NCBI GenBank assembly: GCA_036387335.1
Contig: DASVTZ010000203.1
Location: 62,001-126,000 of the forward strand
Direction: 5' to 3'
Source: Longimicrobium sp.
GTDB taxonomy: Bacteria > Gemmatimonadota > Gemmatimonadetes > Longimicrobiales > Longimicrobiaceae
Length of the DNA stretch: 64,000 bases
In this document: in pieces, positions 41,398-50,100 of the stretch
Layout of the letters: every line of letters begins with the position of its first letter
How positions within the stretch are numbered: position 1 is the first letter of the stretch
Notes under the pieces: generated by a model
Seen by the model: only the letters and a program-made list of their open reading frames with translations
What the model was told of the DNA's origin: nothing
Database searches by the model: none
Made by a program: the position numbers and the translations under genes

Positions 41398-42672
41398 ATG
41401 AAGACGAATCGACATCGCTGGACGACCGCCGCGGCCGCGCTCCTCCCCTGCGCCCTGCTGCTGGCCGGGTGCTACAAGTCGGCCTTCAACGTGGGCAAGG
41501 TGATCGAGGCGGTGCAGCGCGACTCCATCGCCTACACGCTGCTCCTGATCGGCGACGCGGGGCTCCCGGAGCCCACCCCCCAGGGCGACCCGGTGATCAA
41601 CGCGCTGCGCCAGGCCATCAAGGACGACGACCCGGGGCAGACCTTCGTCGTGTACCTGGGCGACAACGTGTACCCGCGCGGGCTCGTCGACTCCACGCAG
41701 GCCACGGAGCGCGCGGTGGGCGAGGGGATCCTGAACGAGCAGATCGACGCCATCCTGGAGAGCGGCGGGCGCGGGGTGCTGATCCCCGGCAACCACGACT
41801 GGGAAGCGGGCGGCACGGAGGGGTGGCGCTACATCCGCCGGCAGGACCTGTACGTGGACGCACGCGGCAAGGGGCGGGTGGCGATGCTCCCCAACAGCGG
41901 GTGCCCCGGGCCCGAGGTGCTGGACCTGAACCCCACGCTGCGCCTCATCATGATCGACACGCAGTGGTGGCTGCAGGCCGGCGGCTCGCGGCCGGAGGGG
42001 CCCGGCTCGGAGTGCGCGGTGAAGTCCGAGCGGCAGGTGGTGGACTCCATGCGCGCGGCGCTGGCCAGCGCCGGCGGGCGGCGCACGGTGGTGGTGGGCC
42101 ACCACCCGCTGGTGAGCGGCGGCGAGCACGGCGGCTACTTCGACTGGCCCACGTACCTGCAGATCCACCCGTACGTGCGCAACGCCGGCTTCTTCGCCCG
42201 GCAGGACGTGAACGGGGTGGAGTACACCCGGCTGCGCGTGAACATGGCGGGAGCCTTCCAGCAGCACCCGCCGCTGATCTACGCGGCTGGGCACGAGCAC
42301 AACCTGCAGGTGTTCCGCCGTGCGCCGGCGCGCTACCAGGTGGTGAGCGGCGCGGGGATCTACGGCCACACCACCACGGTGCGGAGAATCACCGGGTCGC
42401 AGTACACGCGGCGGGCGAGCGGCTTCCAGCGCATCACCTTCCTCAAGGACGGACGCGTGCGCCTGGCGGTGCTCGTGGTGGACCAGACCGGGAAGGCGAC
42501 CGAGGACTTCTCCATGTTCCTGGACACGCAGGGTCTGCCGCCGGTGCAGTCCACCGAGAGCGAGCTTCCCCCGGCGGGCACCGACACCACGCGTCTGAAC
42601 CCGGCGGGCCCCGTGCGCCCCGCCCCTCCGCGGCCCAGCACGCCGGCGGGCAGCCGGCCGGTGGCTCCGTGA
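41398..42672 (+). CDS. Exported calcineurin-like metallophosphoesterase lipoprotein
   Basis: 424 residues, lipoprotein signal ending LLLAGC. All metallophosphoesterase motifs are present in order: LLIGDAG, VVYLGDNVYPRG, LIPGNHDWE, VVVGHHPLVS and AAGHEHNLQVF. The C-terminus is Pro/Thr-rich. The start lies 13 bases after the DUF4956 stop and the stop overlaps the GTG of the Omp85-like gene. In other bacteria this phosphoesterase occurs fused to an Omp85 barrel; here the two are separate but overlapping genes, so they probably work together at the outer membrane. Substrate unknown. Confidence 0.88.
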   Translation: MKTNRHRWTTAAAALLPCALLLAGCYKSAFNVGKVIEAVQRDSIAYTLLLIGDAGLPEPTPQGDPVINALRQAIKDDDPGQTFVVYLGDNVYPRGLVDSTQATERAVGEGILNEQIDAILESGGRGVLIPGNHDWEAGGTEGWRYIRRQDLYVDARGKGRVAMLPNSGCPGPEVLDLNPTLRLIMIDTQWWLQAGGSRPEGPGSECAVKSERQVVDSMRAALASAGGRRTVVVGHHPLVSGGEHGGYFDWPTYLQIHPYVRNAGFFARQDVNGVEYTRLRVNMAGAFQQHPPLIYAAGHEHNLQVFRRAPARYQVVSGAGIYGHTTTVRRITGSQYTRRASGFQRITFLKDGRVRLAVLVVDQTGKATEDFSMFLDTQGLPPVQSTESELPPAGTDTTRLNPAGPVRPAPPRPSTPAGSRPVAP

Positions 42673-45185
42673 GGCTCGCGCGGCGGGTCCTCGCGGCGGC
42701 GGCGGTCGCCCTCCTCCCGGCGCTTGCCGCCGCGCAGGAGCGGGTGGCAGCCGGGGCGCAGTACGCGCATCCGCCGCTCCCCGAGTCGCTTCTGGGGGAG
42801 TCGTACCGAAACCTGTGGACGACGCCGGTGCAGGTGCCGGTGCTGGACCTGCGCGGCTACGCGGGCGGGCTGACGCCGACGGGCACGGGAGGCGGCAACC
42901 AGACCGAGTCGGTCCGCTTCCGCGGCGCCAACGGGCGCGAGTACGCCTTCCGGCTGGTCAACAAGAACCAGACGCGCGGCCAGTCGCCGGACATCCAGGG
43001 GACGATCGTAGGCGAGGTGGTCCAGGACCAGGTGTCGTCGCTGCACCCCGCGGCGGCGCTGGTGGCGGACCCGCTGCTGGCCGCGGCCGGCGTGCTGTAC
43101 GTGCCGCCCACGCTGTACGTGATGCCTGCCAGCGGTCTGCCGCAGCAGCACGCCTCCTTCCACGGCAGGCTGGGGCTGCTGGAGGAGCGCCCGCGCGCCG
43201 GGAACAGCGAGGTGGCGGGGATCGCGGCGGCCAGCGCGATCGAGGACACGGAGGACTTCCTCAAGGCGCTGGAGTCCGCCCCGTCGCACCGGCTGGACAC
43301 GCGCGACTACCTGGCCGGCCGGCTGATGGACATCTACTTCGGCGACTGGGACCGGCACGAGGACCAGTACAGCTGGGCGCGATACGACCGCGGCGGCGAG
43401 CAGCTCTGGAGGGCCGTCCCCCGCGACCGCGACTACGTCTTCGCGGACTACGACGGGCTGGCGCTGGACGTGGCGCGCGGGCAGCTCCCCAAGGCGGTGC
43501 GCTTCCAGGAGGACTACGAGGGGCAGCTCTTCGGGCTGGTCCAGAACGCGCAGCTCCTGGACCGGCGCCTGCTGGGCGACCTGGACCGCGCCGCCTGGGA
43601 ATCGGTGGTCTCGACGCTCCAGACGCGCCTCTCGGACGCGGTGATCGACGGCGCAGTGGCACGCATGCCGGCCGAGTACCGGCCCCTGAACGCGGACTTC
43701 CTGCGCACCATGCTCCGCGCCCGCCGCGCGCGGCTGCGCGAGGTGGCGATGACGTGGTACGGGTGGATGGCGGCCGAGCCCGAGATCCACGCCCGCGACG
43801 AGCGCGACGTGGCCATCGTGCAGCACGCGCCGGACGGGAGCGCCGAGGTGCGCATCCACGCCGGCGGCGAAAACGTGGCGCCCTACTTCCGCCGCCGCTT
43901 CCTGCCGGACGAGACGCGCGAGATCCGGCTCTTCCTGCACGGCGGCGCGGACCGGGCGTCCGTCCGCGGCGGGCCGGGGCGCATCACCACCCGCGTGATC
44001 GGCGGCGCTGGCGACGATGCGCTGGCGGACTCGTCGAGCGGAGCGCGGGTAAGGTTCTACGACGACCGGGGCGACAACGGCTTCGTGCGCGGCACGCGGA
44101 CCCACGTGGACACGCGCGAGTACTCGCCGCCCGCGTACGAGCGCGGCGCCGGCGTGAGCCCGCCCCAGGACTGGGGGCGCAGCCGCAGCCTGTTCGCGCC
44201 GTACGCCGGATGGCGCTCGCGCATCGGCGTGGTGGTGGGCGGCGGGCCGGCGTTCAAGACGCACGGGTTCCGGCGCTTCCCCTTCGCCAGCGAGGGGCAC
44301 CTGCGCGTGCTGTGGGCGCCGCAGTACACCCGCTTCGGGGCGGAGTACAACGCGGAGTACCACTTCGCCGGCACGCGCCGCTGGCTGCTGACGGACGTGC
44401 GCGCCACCGGGCTGGCGGCCACGGACTTCCACGGCTTCGGCAACGAGACGCCGGAGGTGGAGGACCGCGAGGTGCGCCGCGTGTGGGAGCGCCAGCTGCT
44501 GGTGCAGCCCACCTGGTTCTTCCCCCTCTCGCGCCGCAGCTGGCTCACGGTGGCGCCGGTGGGACGCCTCACCGACCCCGGCGTCCCCGACGGATCGCCC
44601 GCGGAGCAGCCGGGGGTGCGCGGCACGCGGACGTGGGGAGCGCTGGGCGCGCGCACCGGCCTGCTGGTGAACAGGGTGGACAACGCCACCTTCCCGCGCC
44701 TGGGCTTCGCCCTCTCGGCGGACGCGAGCGCGTTTCCGGCGGTGTCGCGGCTGGACGGGCCGTTCGGGAGCACGGGAGCGCAGGCGAGGGCGTACCTCGG
44801 AGGGAGCGCGGGCCCGGTGCTGGCCCTGCGCGGCGGGGTGCGCCAGGCGTGGGGCGACTTCCCGCTCCAGGAGGCCGCCTTCATCGGCGGCGGCAACTCG
44901 CTGCGCGGCTCCAGCACCCAGCGCTACGCCGGCGACCGCGCGGTGCACGGGAGCGCGGAGCTGCGCCAGCCCCTCTTCCGCGCGAACCTGGGGGTCCGCG
45001 GCACGGTGGGCGCCTTCGCGCTGGCCGACGCCGGGCGCGTGTACGTGGACGGCGACTCGCCCGGCGGATGGCACACCGCCGCGGGCGGCGGCCTGTTCTT
45101 CATCTTCCTGAACCGCGCCGTGAGCGTGTCATACGCGGCGGGCGAGAAGGGGCGGGTTTACTTCGACATGGGGCTGCCGTTTTGA
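42669..45185 (+). CDS. Omp85-type outer-membrane protein with DWDRH-containing N-terminal domain
   Basis: 838 residues from a GTG overlapping the previous stop by four bases, with signal peptide ending AAAQ. Residues about 30-430 form a soluble domain with LDTRDYLAGRLMDIYFGDWD and RHEDQYSWARYDRG; GDWDRH at 225-230 recalls the GDxDRH catalytic loop of HipA/Fam20-like kinases. The C-terminal half is a 16-strand barrel with FIGGGNSLRGSSTQRYAGDR (the Omp85 L6-like RG motif) and ends in Phe, the outer-membrane insertion signal. It may anchor the preceding phosphoesterase or secrete a product. Kinase activity is speculative. Confidence 0.8.
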   Translation: MRLARRVLAAAAVALLPALAAAQERVAAGAQYAHPPLPESLLGESYRNLWTTPVQVPVLDLRGYAGGLTPTGTGGGNQTESVRFRGANGREYAFRLVNKNQTRGQSPDIQGTIVGEVVQDQVSSLHPAAALVADPLLAAAGVLYVPPTLYVMPASGLPQQHASFHGRLGLLEERPRAGNSEVAGIAAASAIEDTEDFLKALESAPSHRLDTRDYLAGRLMDIYFGDWDRHEDQYSWARYDRGGEQLWRAVPRDRDYVFADYDGLALDVARGQLPKAVRFQEDYEGQLFGLVQNAQLLDRRLLGDLDRAAWESVVSTLQTRLSDAVIDGAVARMPAEYRPLNADFLRTMLRARRARLREVAMTWYGWMAAEPEIHARDERDVAIVQHAPDGSAEVRIHAGGENVAPYFRRRFLPDETREIRLFLHGGADRASVRGGPGRITTRVIGGAGDDALADSSSGARVRFYDDRGDNGFVRGTRTHVDTREYSPPAYERGAGVSPPQDWGRSRSLFAPYAGWRSRIGVVVGGGPAFKTHGFRRFPFASEGHLRVLWAPQYTRFGAEYNAEYHFAGTRRWLLTDVRATGLAATDFHGFGNETPEVEDREVRRVWERQLLVQPTWFFPLSRRSWLTVAPVGRLTDPGVPDGSPAEQPGVRGTRTWGALGARTGLLVNRVDNATFPRLGFALSADASAFPAVSRLDGPFGSTGAQARAYLGGSAGPVLALRGGVRQAWGDFPLQEAAFIGGGNSLRGSSTQRYAGDRAVHGSAELRQPLFRANLGVRGTVGAFALADAGRVYVDGDSPGGWHTAAGGGLFFIFLNRAVSVSYAAGEKGRVYFDMGLPF

Positions 45186-45189
45186 ACTG

Positions 45190-45390
45190 CGGGGAATGGG
45201 GAATGGGGAATGGGGAATGGGATGATTTCGGCGCGGTGCAGAGGCTCCGTCGGCGCGCGCCGTCTTCGGTGGGGCGCGGGCGTGCGCGCGCCGGGGACGC
45301 GGTGAGCCTGGCCGCGCCCTGTCACGACTCCGTACGGGGAGCTCCCCTTACGCTCGATTCCCCATTCCCCATTCCCCATTCCCCCCGTTC
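45190..45390. repeat. Inverted arrays of the heptamer GGGGAAT flanking a 135-base loop
   Basis: Four tandem GGGGAAT units (45190-45222) begin just after the Omp85 stop, and four ATTCCCC units (45357-45387) end immediately before the CYTH-PPK1 start codon at 45397. The arms are complementary over about 28 bases. The right arm fills the position where a Shine-Dalgarno sequence should be, and none is visible. The intervening loop is GC-rich and non-coding. Confidence 0.85.
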
Positions 45391-45396
45391 CCCCCG

Positions 45397-48300
45397 ATGA
45401 CCGCCCAGCCCGGGGTCCGCTTCACCGCGCGCGGACGCGACGTGCTGGACCGCATCGCCACCGAGACGCTGCCGGACGGGCTGCGCGGCGGCCAGGCGGA
45501 GACCTCCTTCTTCCGCGAAGTCTTCTTCGACACCCCCGAGGGCGACCTGGAGCGGCGCGGGGCGTGGGTGCGCGTGCGCGTGGAGGAGGACGGCACGCAG
45601 TCGCTCGCTGTCGAGGTGCATGATGGCGGGGACGATGGCGTCCTGCCGGAGGCGCCGCTGCGGCGGGCGCTGGAGGTGGGGCCGGACGTGGAGCCGCGCG
45701 ACCTCTTCGCCGCCGACACGGAGCACGGGCGGCTGCTGCGCGCGCTGGTGGAGCCGGACCGCCTCGTTCCCTGGATGGAGGTGGAGACGCGCCGCCGCAT
45801 CCGCCGCGTGCGCCGCGACGACCAGGCGCGCGCCGAGGTGCTCTGCGACGACATGACCGTGCGCGAGGCCGACCTCTCCGCCGAGCTGGCGGAGGTGGAG
45901 ATCCGCGTGGACCGCGACGCCAAGGGGCGCAAGAAGCTGCTGCGCGCCCTGGAGCTGGAGTACGGCCTCGATCCCGTCACCGATCCCCTCCCCACCCGCG
46001 CGCGCCGCACTCTGGCCGAGGAGGAGGTCGACTGGCTGGAGGAAGCCGTGCGCGCATCACGGCGGGTGGCGGTGGTGGCGTTCGACGAGGGGCGTGTGGC
46101 GCTGCGCAACGAGGGCCGCCTGCTGCGCCTCCCCACCGGCGAGGGGACGGGAGAGGAGACCTGCCGCCGCGTGCTGCGCGAGACCTTTGACCACCCCGCC
46201 GCGCGCGTCCGCCTGGTGGGCACGGCGCCGGGATCGGTGCGGCGCCCCGCCACCGAGGTATGGCTGGCGGAGGGGCTCGCCGGGCCGCTCCCCGCGCTGG
46301 GGACGGGGGTGCTGCACCTGCCGCTCGGCGAGCTGCTGCAGATGGTGGGCTCCCCCGCCCTGCGCGACGACGCCACGCTGGCCGCCCTGCACGTCCTCGC
46401 GCGCAGCGAGCTGCCGCTGGAGGCGGAGATCCGGCGCACGGAGGCCGCGGCGCCGCACATCCTGCGCTCCATCCCCGACGTGGAGATGGAGCTGGAGACG
46501 GGGAACCCGGCGGAGCTTCCCACGGGCGCGCTGCTGAACATGGAGCTGAGCCTCCTCGCCTTCAACCGCCGCGTGCTGGCGCTCGCGATGGACGAGCGGG
46601 TGCCGCTGATGGAGCGCGTGCGCTTCGTCTCCATCTTCGGCGCCAACATGGACGAGTTCTTTCGCGTCCGCGTCTCCGGCTTCAAGCGCCAGCTCTCCGA
46701 GGGAAGCACCAAGCGCACGATGGACGGCGTCACGCCCGAGCAGCAGCTCGACGCCATCGGCATCCGCGCGCGCCGCCTGGCGGAATCGTCGTACCGCGTG
46801 CTGCACACGGAGCTGCTGCCGGCGCTGCGCGAGCACGGCGTCGTCATCGTGGAGCCGGACGCGCTGACGCCCGAGGACGACGACTTCCTGCGCGGCTACT
46901 ACGAGGGGAGCGTGCACGCCGTGCTCACCCCGCTCGCGGCCGGGCCGGGACACCCATTTCCGCACATCCGCAACCTGCGCCCCGCCGTCGCCGCCATTCT
47001 GCGCGAGCCGATGACGGGAACGGAGCGGCTGGGGATCGTGGAGCTCCCGGACGGCCTCCCGCGCTTCATCCCGCTCCCCGGCGATGGGCGCTTCCTGCCG
47101 CTGGAGGCGCTGGTGCGCGGCGCCCTTCCGCGCCTCTACCCCGGCGTCGAGGTAGAGGTGGCATCCACCTTTCGCGTCACGCGCAGCGCCGAGCTCAACC
47201 TGCATGACCGCTCCGCGGCCGACCTCCTGAACGCGGTGCAGGAAGAGGTGAGGCAGCGCCGCTTCCGTCCCGTGGTGCGCCTGGAGGTCGAGAGCGAGAT
47301 GCCACCGCGGATGCGCGACATCCTCCTGCGCGAGCTGCAGTACGAGGTGCCGGAGCGGGTGAGCGCGCTGGGCGAGAGCGACCTGTACTCGCTTCCGCAG
47401 CCCATCGACCTGCGCGCCGTCCGCGAGCTGGACGTGGTGGACGAGCCCGGGCTCCACTATCCGCCCGCCCCGGAGCACACCTCGCCGATCGCCGCGGACC
47501 GGCCGATCTTCGACGTGCTCAAGGAAGGGGAGGTGCTCGTCTCCTTCCCCGAGGACTCGTTCGAGGCGACGGTGGAGCGCTTCGTCCTGGAGGCGGCCGA
47601 GGACCCGGACGTGCTGGCCATCAAGCTCGCGCTCTATCGCACCAATCGTAAGTCGCGGCTGGTGGAGGCGATGCGCAAGGCCAGCGCGCGCGGCAAGCAG
47701 GTGGTGGCGCTGGTGGAGCTTACGGCGCGCTTCGACGAGGAGAGCAACATCGAGTGGGCGCGCCACCTGCGGCAGCACGGGATCCACGTGATCTACGGCA
47801 TCCCGGGGCTCAAGGTGCACGCCAAGGTGGCGCTGGTGGTGCGGCGCGAGACGGCGGGGGTGCGCCGCTACGCGTACGTGGGCACCGGCAACCTGAACGC
47901 CACCACCGCCGCCGCGTACACCGACCTCGGCATCCTCTCCGCCGACCCGGGGCTGGGCGAGGACGTCAACGAGCTCTTCAACATCCTCTCCGGCGCGGGC
48001 GGCACGCCGGTCTTCAAGCACCTGCTGGTCGCGCCCTACAACATGCGGCGCCGCTTCCTGGAGATGATCGCGCGTGAGGCGGAGCACGCGCGGGCGGGCC
48101 GCGGCGGGCACATCCAGGCCAAGTTCAACGGCTTGGCGGACCGCGAGATGATCGCCGCCCTCTACCGCGCCTCGCAGGCGGGGGTGCGGGTGGACCTCAT
48201 CGTCCGCTCCCTCTGCTCGCTGCGGCCGGGGGTGCGGGGGCTGTCGGACAACATCCGCGTCTTCAGCATCCTGGGGCGCTACCTGGAGCACGCGCGCATC

Positions 48301-48564
48301 TTCCGCTTCGCCAACGCGGGCGAGCCGGAGTACTACATCGGCTCGGCGGACTGGCGCACGCGCAACCTGAGCCGCCGCGTGGAGGTGGTGGCCCCCATCC
48401 GCGACCCGGCGCACCGCGCGCGGCTGGACGCCATCCTCGCCGCGCAACTTGAAGATCCGTACGCCTGGGAGCTGGGGCCGGACGGCACCTACTACCAGCG
48501 CCCCGACACCCCGCCGCGCGACGCGCGCCCCGCCTCCGGGCGCGTCGCCATCCTCACCGAATGA
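45397..48564 (+). CDS. ppk1: CYTH domain - polyphosphate kinase 1 fusion
   Basis: 1,055 residues. From residue 381 (NMELSLLAFNRRVLALAMDE) to the end it is a complete PPK1, which makes polyphosphate from ATP: SIFGANMDEFFRVRVSGFKR, KLALYRTNRKSRLVEAM, GLKVHAKVALVVRRE and YVGTGNLNATTAAAYTDLG. His808 in LKVHAK is the phosphorylated His, and His965 in YLEHARIF is the second conserved one; their spacing of 157 equals that in E. coli. Residues 1-200 are a CYTH-like domain (REVFFDTPEGDLERRGAWVR, SAELAEVEIRVDRDAKG), but the N-terminal ExExK motif is replaced by VRFTA, so it may bind rather than hydrolyse polyphosphate. Residues 200-350 are a linker region, partly phosphohistidine-phosphatase-like at best. 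Confidence 0.9.
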   Translation: MTAQPGVRFTARGRDVLDRIATETLPDGLRGGQAETSFFREVFFDTPEGDLERRGAWVRVRVEEDGTQSLAVEVHDGGDDGVLPEAPLRRALEVGPDVEPRDLFAADTEHGRLLRALVEPDRLVPWMEVETRRRIRRVRRDDQARAEVLCDDMTVREADLSAELAEVEIRVDRDAKGRKKLLRALELEYGLDPVTDPLPTRARRTLAEEEVDWLEEAVRASRRVAVVAFDEGRVALRNEGRLLRLPTGEGTGEETCRRVLRETFDHPAARVRLVGTAPGSVRRPATEVWLAEGLAGPLPALGTGVLHLPLGELLQMVGSPALRDDATLAALHVLARSELPLEAEIRRTEAAAPHILRSIPDVEMELETGNPAELPTGALLNMELSLLAFNRRVLALAMDERVPLMERVRFVSIFGANMDEFFRVRVSGFKRQLSEGSTKRTMDGVTPEQQLDAIGIRARRLAESSYRVLHTELLPALREHGVVIVEPDALTPEDDDFLRGYYEGSVHAVLTPLAAGPGHPFPHIRNLRPAVAAILREPMTGTERLGIVELPDGLPRFIPLPGDGRFLPLEALVRGALPRLYPGVEVEVASTFRVTRSAELNLHDRSAADLLNAVQEEVRQRRFRPVVRLEVESEMPPRMRDILLRELQYEVPERVSALGESDLYSLPQPIDLRAVRELDVVDEPGLHYPPAPEHTSPIAADRPIFDVLKEGEVLVSFPEDSFEATVERFVLEAAEDPDVLAIKLALYRTNRKSRLVEAMRKASARGKQVVALVELTARFDEESNIEWARHLRQHGIHVIYGIPGLKVHAKVALVVRRETAGVRRYAYVGTGNLNATTAAAYTDLGILSADPGLGEDVNELFNILSGAGGTPVFKHLLVAPYNMRRRFLEMIAREAEHARAGRGGHIQAKFNGLADREMIAALYRASQAGVRVDLIVRSLCSLRPGVRGLSDNIRVFSILGRYLEHARIFRFANAGEPEYYIGSADWRTRNLSRRVEVVAPIRDPAHRARLDAILAAQLEDPYAWELGPDGTYYQRPDTPPRDARPASGRVAILTE

Positions 48565-49466
48565 TGCCCCTTTCGCGGCGGACGATCCCCCTGCTCGCCG
48601 TCCTCGCCGCCTGCTCGGGAGCCGGCGGCGGCGCGGAGGAGAAGGCGCCCGAGGAGGGCTGCCGGATCGAGGCGCGCGGCCTCACCCTTCCCGAAAACGT
48701 GAAGGAGGCGAGCGGCGTCGCGTTCAGCCGAACCCTCCACGGCGTGCTCTGGACGCACAACGACAGCGGCCACGAGCCCGAGCTGTTCGGGCTGGACGCC
48801 ACGGGGCAGGAGCTGGCCAACTTCCCCGTCGGCGTGCCCATGCGCGACTGGGAGGACATCGCGGTGGGCCCCTGCGCGGAGGGGAGCTGCGTCTACATGG
48901 CCGACATTGGCGACAACAGCCGCGGCAGCGAGCCCCTGGCCCTTTTCGTCGCCCCGGAGCCGAGCGCCGCGGGCGAGCGGGTCGGCCCGGTGCGTACCTA
49001 CACCGCGCGCTTCCCCGACGGCCGCACGCGCGACGCGGAGGCGATCTTCGTGCTCCCCGGCGGCGAGGTGTACCTGATCAGCAAGGGAACCCGCACCCCC
49101 GTGGACCTCTTCCGCTGGCCCACCCCGCTCCGCGAGGGCGCCCCCGCGACGCTGGTGCACGTGCGCCAGCTCGCCCCCACCCCCGCGCAGCCGGGCGACC
49201 GCGTGACCGGCGCCAGCGCTTCGCCGGACGGGCGGTTCGTGGCGGTGCGCACCTACAGCCTGCTGAACGTGTACCGCACCACGGACCTGGTGGGCCCCTC
49301 GCCCGCCCCGCCCGCCCCCCTGCGCCGCACCGACCTCATCCCCCTCGGCGAGGCCCAGGGCGAAGGCGTCGCCCTCGCGGACGACGGCACGGTGGCGCTG
49401 GTGAGCGAGGGGCACGGCCGGCACGTGCCGGGGACGCTGGCGTTGTTGAGGTGTCCGTTGAAATGA
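48561..49466 (+). CDS. Exported beta-propeller lipoprotein
   Basis: 301 residues; the first ATG overlaps the PPK stop. Signal ends LLAVLAACSG, a lipobox. The mature part contains evenly spaced blade-like repeats: ASGVAFSRTLHGVLWTHNDS, MRDWEDIAVGPCAEGSCVYM, ADIGDN, AEAIFVLPGGEVYLISKG and GASASPDGRFVAVRTYSLLN. These resemble six-bladed propellers of esterase/phytase-like type, but no catalytic residues can be assigned. A role near polyphosphate metabolism is only suggested by position. Confidence 0.75.
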   Translation: MMPLSRRTIPLLAVLAACSGAGGGAEEKAPEEGCRIEARGLTLPENVKEASGVAFSRTLHGVLWTHNDSGHEPELFGLDATGQELANFPVGVPMRDWEDIAVGPCAEGSCVYMADIGDNSRGSEPLALFVAPEPSAAGERVGPVRTYTARFPDGRTRDAEAIFVLPGGEVYLISKGTRTPVDLFRWPTPLREGAPATLVHVRQLAPTPAQPGDRVTGASASPDGRFVAVRTYSLLNVYRTTDLVGPSPAPPAPLRRTDLIPLGEAQGEGVALADDGTVALVSEGHGRHVPGTLALLRCPLK

Positions 49467-49471
49467 AAGGA

Positions 49472-49592
49472 AGTGCCAAGTGCTCAGTGCCGAGTGCCGA
49501 GTTGAACAGCGGTGCGTGAGTGCGTAAGTGCGTAAGTGCGCTGTTGTTCGGCAGTTACTTACGCACTCACGCACTAACGCACTAACGCACTT
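49472..49592. repeat. Tandem heptamers followed by inverted octamer arrays
   Basis: Three parts lie between two genes. First, four AGTGC-based heptamers (49472-49499). Second, octamers GTGCGTGA, GTGCGTAA, GTGCGTAA, GTGCG (49512-49540). Third, the complement of the octamers, TTACGCAC, TCACGCAC, TAACGCAC, TAACGCAC (49557-49592). Parts two and three form a long hairpin with a 16-base loop. The architecture equals that at 45190 and 16325 with different unit sequence. Confidence 0.8.
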
Positions 49593-49613
49593 CTTCCTAC
49601 ACGAGGGGGAGCG

Positions 49614-49832
49614 ATGAGCGATGAGAAGCTGGAAGGCAGTGTCCCGCTCACGGACGCCATCATCCAGGAGATCGTGGAGAAGGGGCTGGCGAAGCAGGAG
49701 GCGCTGGTCGAGGCCAAGTCGTTCGGCGCGCGTTATCACCCCGTGCGCAACTCCCTGATCTTCCCCTTCGATCCATCCGAAGGCGCGGAGGACGACGACG
49801 AGGTCGATGATGAGGACGTGGCGGAGGCATGA
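49614..49832 (+). CDS. Small acidic protein, unknown function
   Basis: 72 residues with a strong GAGGGGGA ribosome site seven bases before the ATG. The sequence LTDAIIQEIVEKGLAKQEAL then GARYHPVRNSLIFPFDPSEG ends in an Asp/Glu-rich tail. The middle resembles a shortened DUF2442-like strand pair (ARYxPxxNxLxxxF), but the match is weak. A perfect terminator follows 20 bases after the stop, so it is a monocistronic small gene. Confidence 0.7.
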   Translation: MSDEKLEGSVPLTDAIIQEIVEKGLAKQEALVEAKSFGARYHPVRNSLIFPFDPSEGAEDDDEVDDEDVAEA

Positions 49833-49852
49833 CGCGCCACCGTGAGACACGA

Positions 49853-49887
49853 GGCCCCTCCCGCGTAGGCGCGGGAGGGGCCTTTGT
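49853..49887 (+). terminator. Rho-independent terminator of the small acidic protein gene
   Basis: GGCCCCTCCCGCG (49853-49865) and CGCGGGAGGGGCC (49870-49882) form a perfect 13-bp stem with a TAGG loop, followed by TTTGTG. Confidence 0.88.
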
Positions 49888-49939
49888 GCAATGCGGAGCA
49901 GGCGTTGGCGGCGCAAGGCGTCGGAGCCGGGGCGAGCAC

Positions 49940-50098
49940 GGGCAGCCACGCGGGGCTGCCCCTACCGGGATCCGGGTCAGGGGCGGAGGTCCCGTTGGCG
50001 GTGAACCGCGCAAAAGGTCCCCGATCCAACCTCCCCCTCCCCCAGGCAGTTTTTGGGGGAGGGGGATGCGTCGCGGAGCGACGCTGGGGGTGGGGGCC
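49940..50098. repeat. Hairpin D (inverted) and element E, copy 2
   Basis: GGGCAGCC-ACGCGG-GGCTGCCC (49940-49961) followed by CCTAC is the D hairpin of the composite arrays in reverse orientation. Element E follows: GGCAGTTTTTGGGGG, then GCGTCGC-GGA-GCGACGC (50068-50084) and a G-run, ending at the stop codon of the next minus-strand gene. Its core differs by one base from the copy at 13757-13808. Confidence 0.75.
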
Positions 50099-50100
50099 CC

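Noticed and set aside
42360-45074. Minus-strand frame of about 900 codons opposite the Omp85-type gene
   Set aside because: No protein-like composition; the plus-strand product has signal peptide and barrel motifs.
45190-45390. Terminal inverted repeats of an insertion sequence
   Set aside because: The 135-base interior is non-coding, no target duplication is visible, and the arms are tandem heptamers.
49472-49592. CRISPR array
   Set aside because: Repeats are 7-8 bases with no spacers and are arranged as inverted arms; no cas genes are present in the window.
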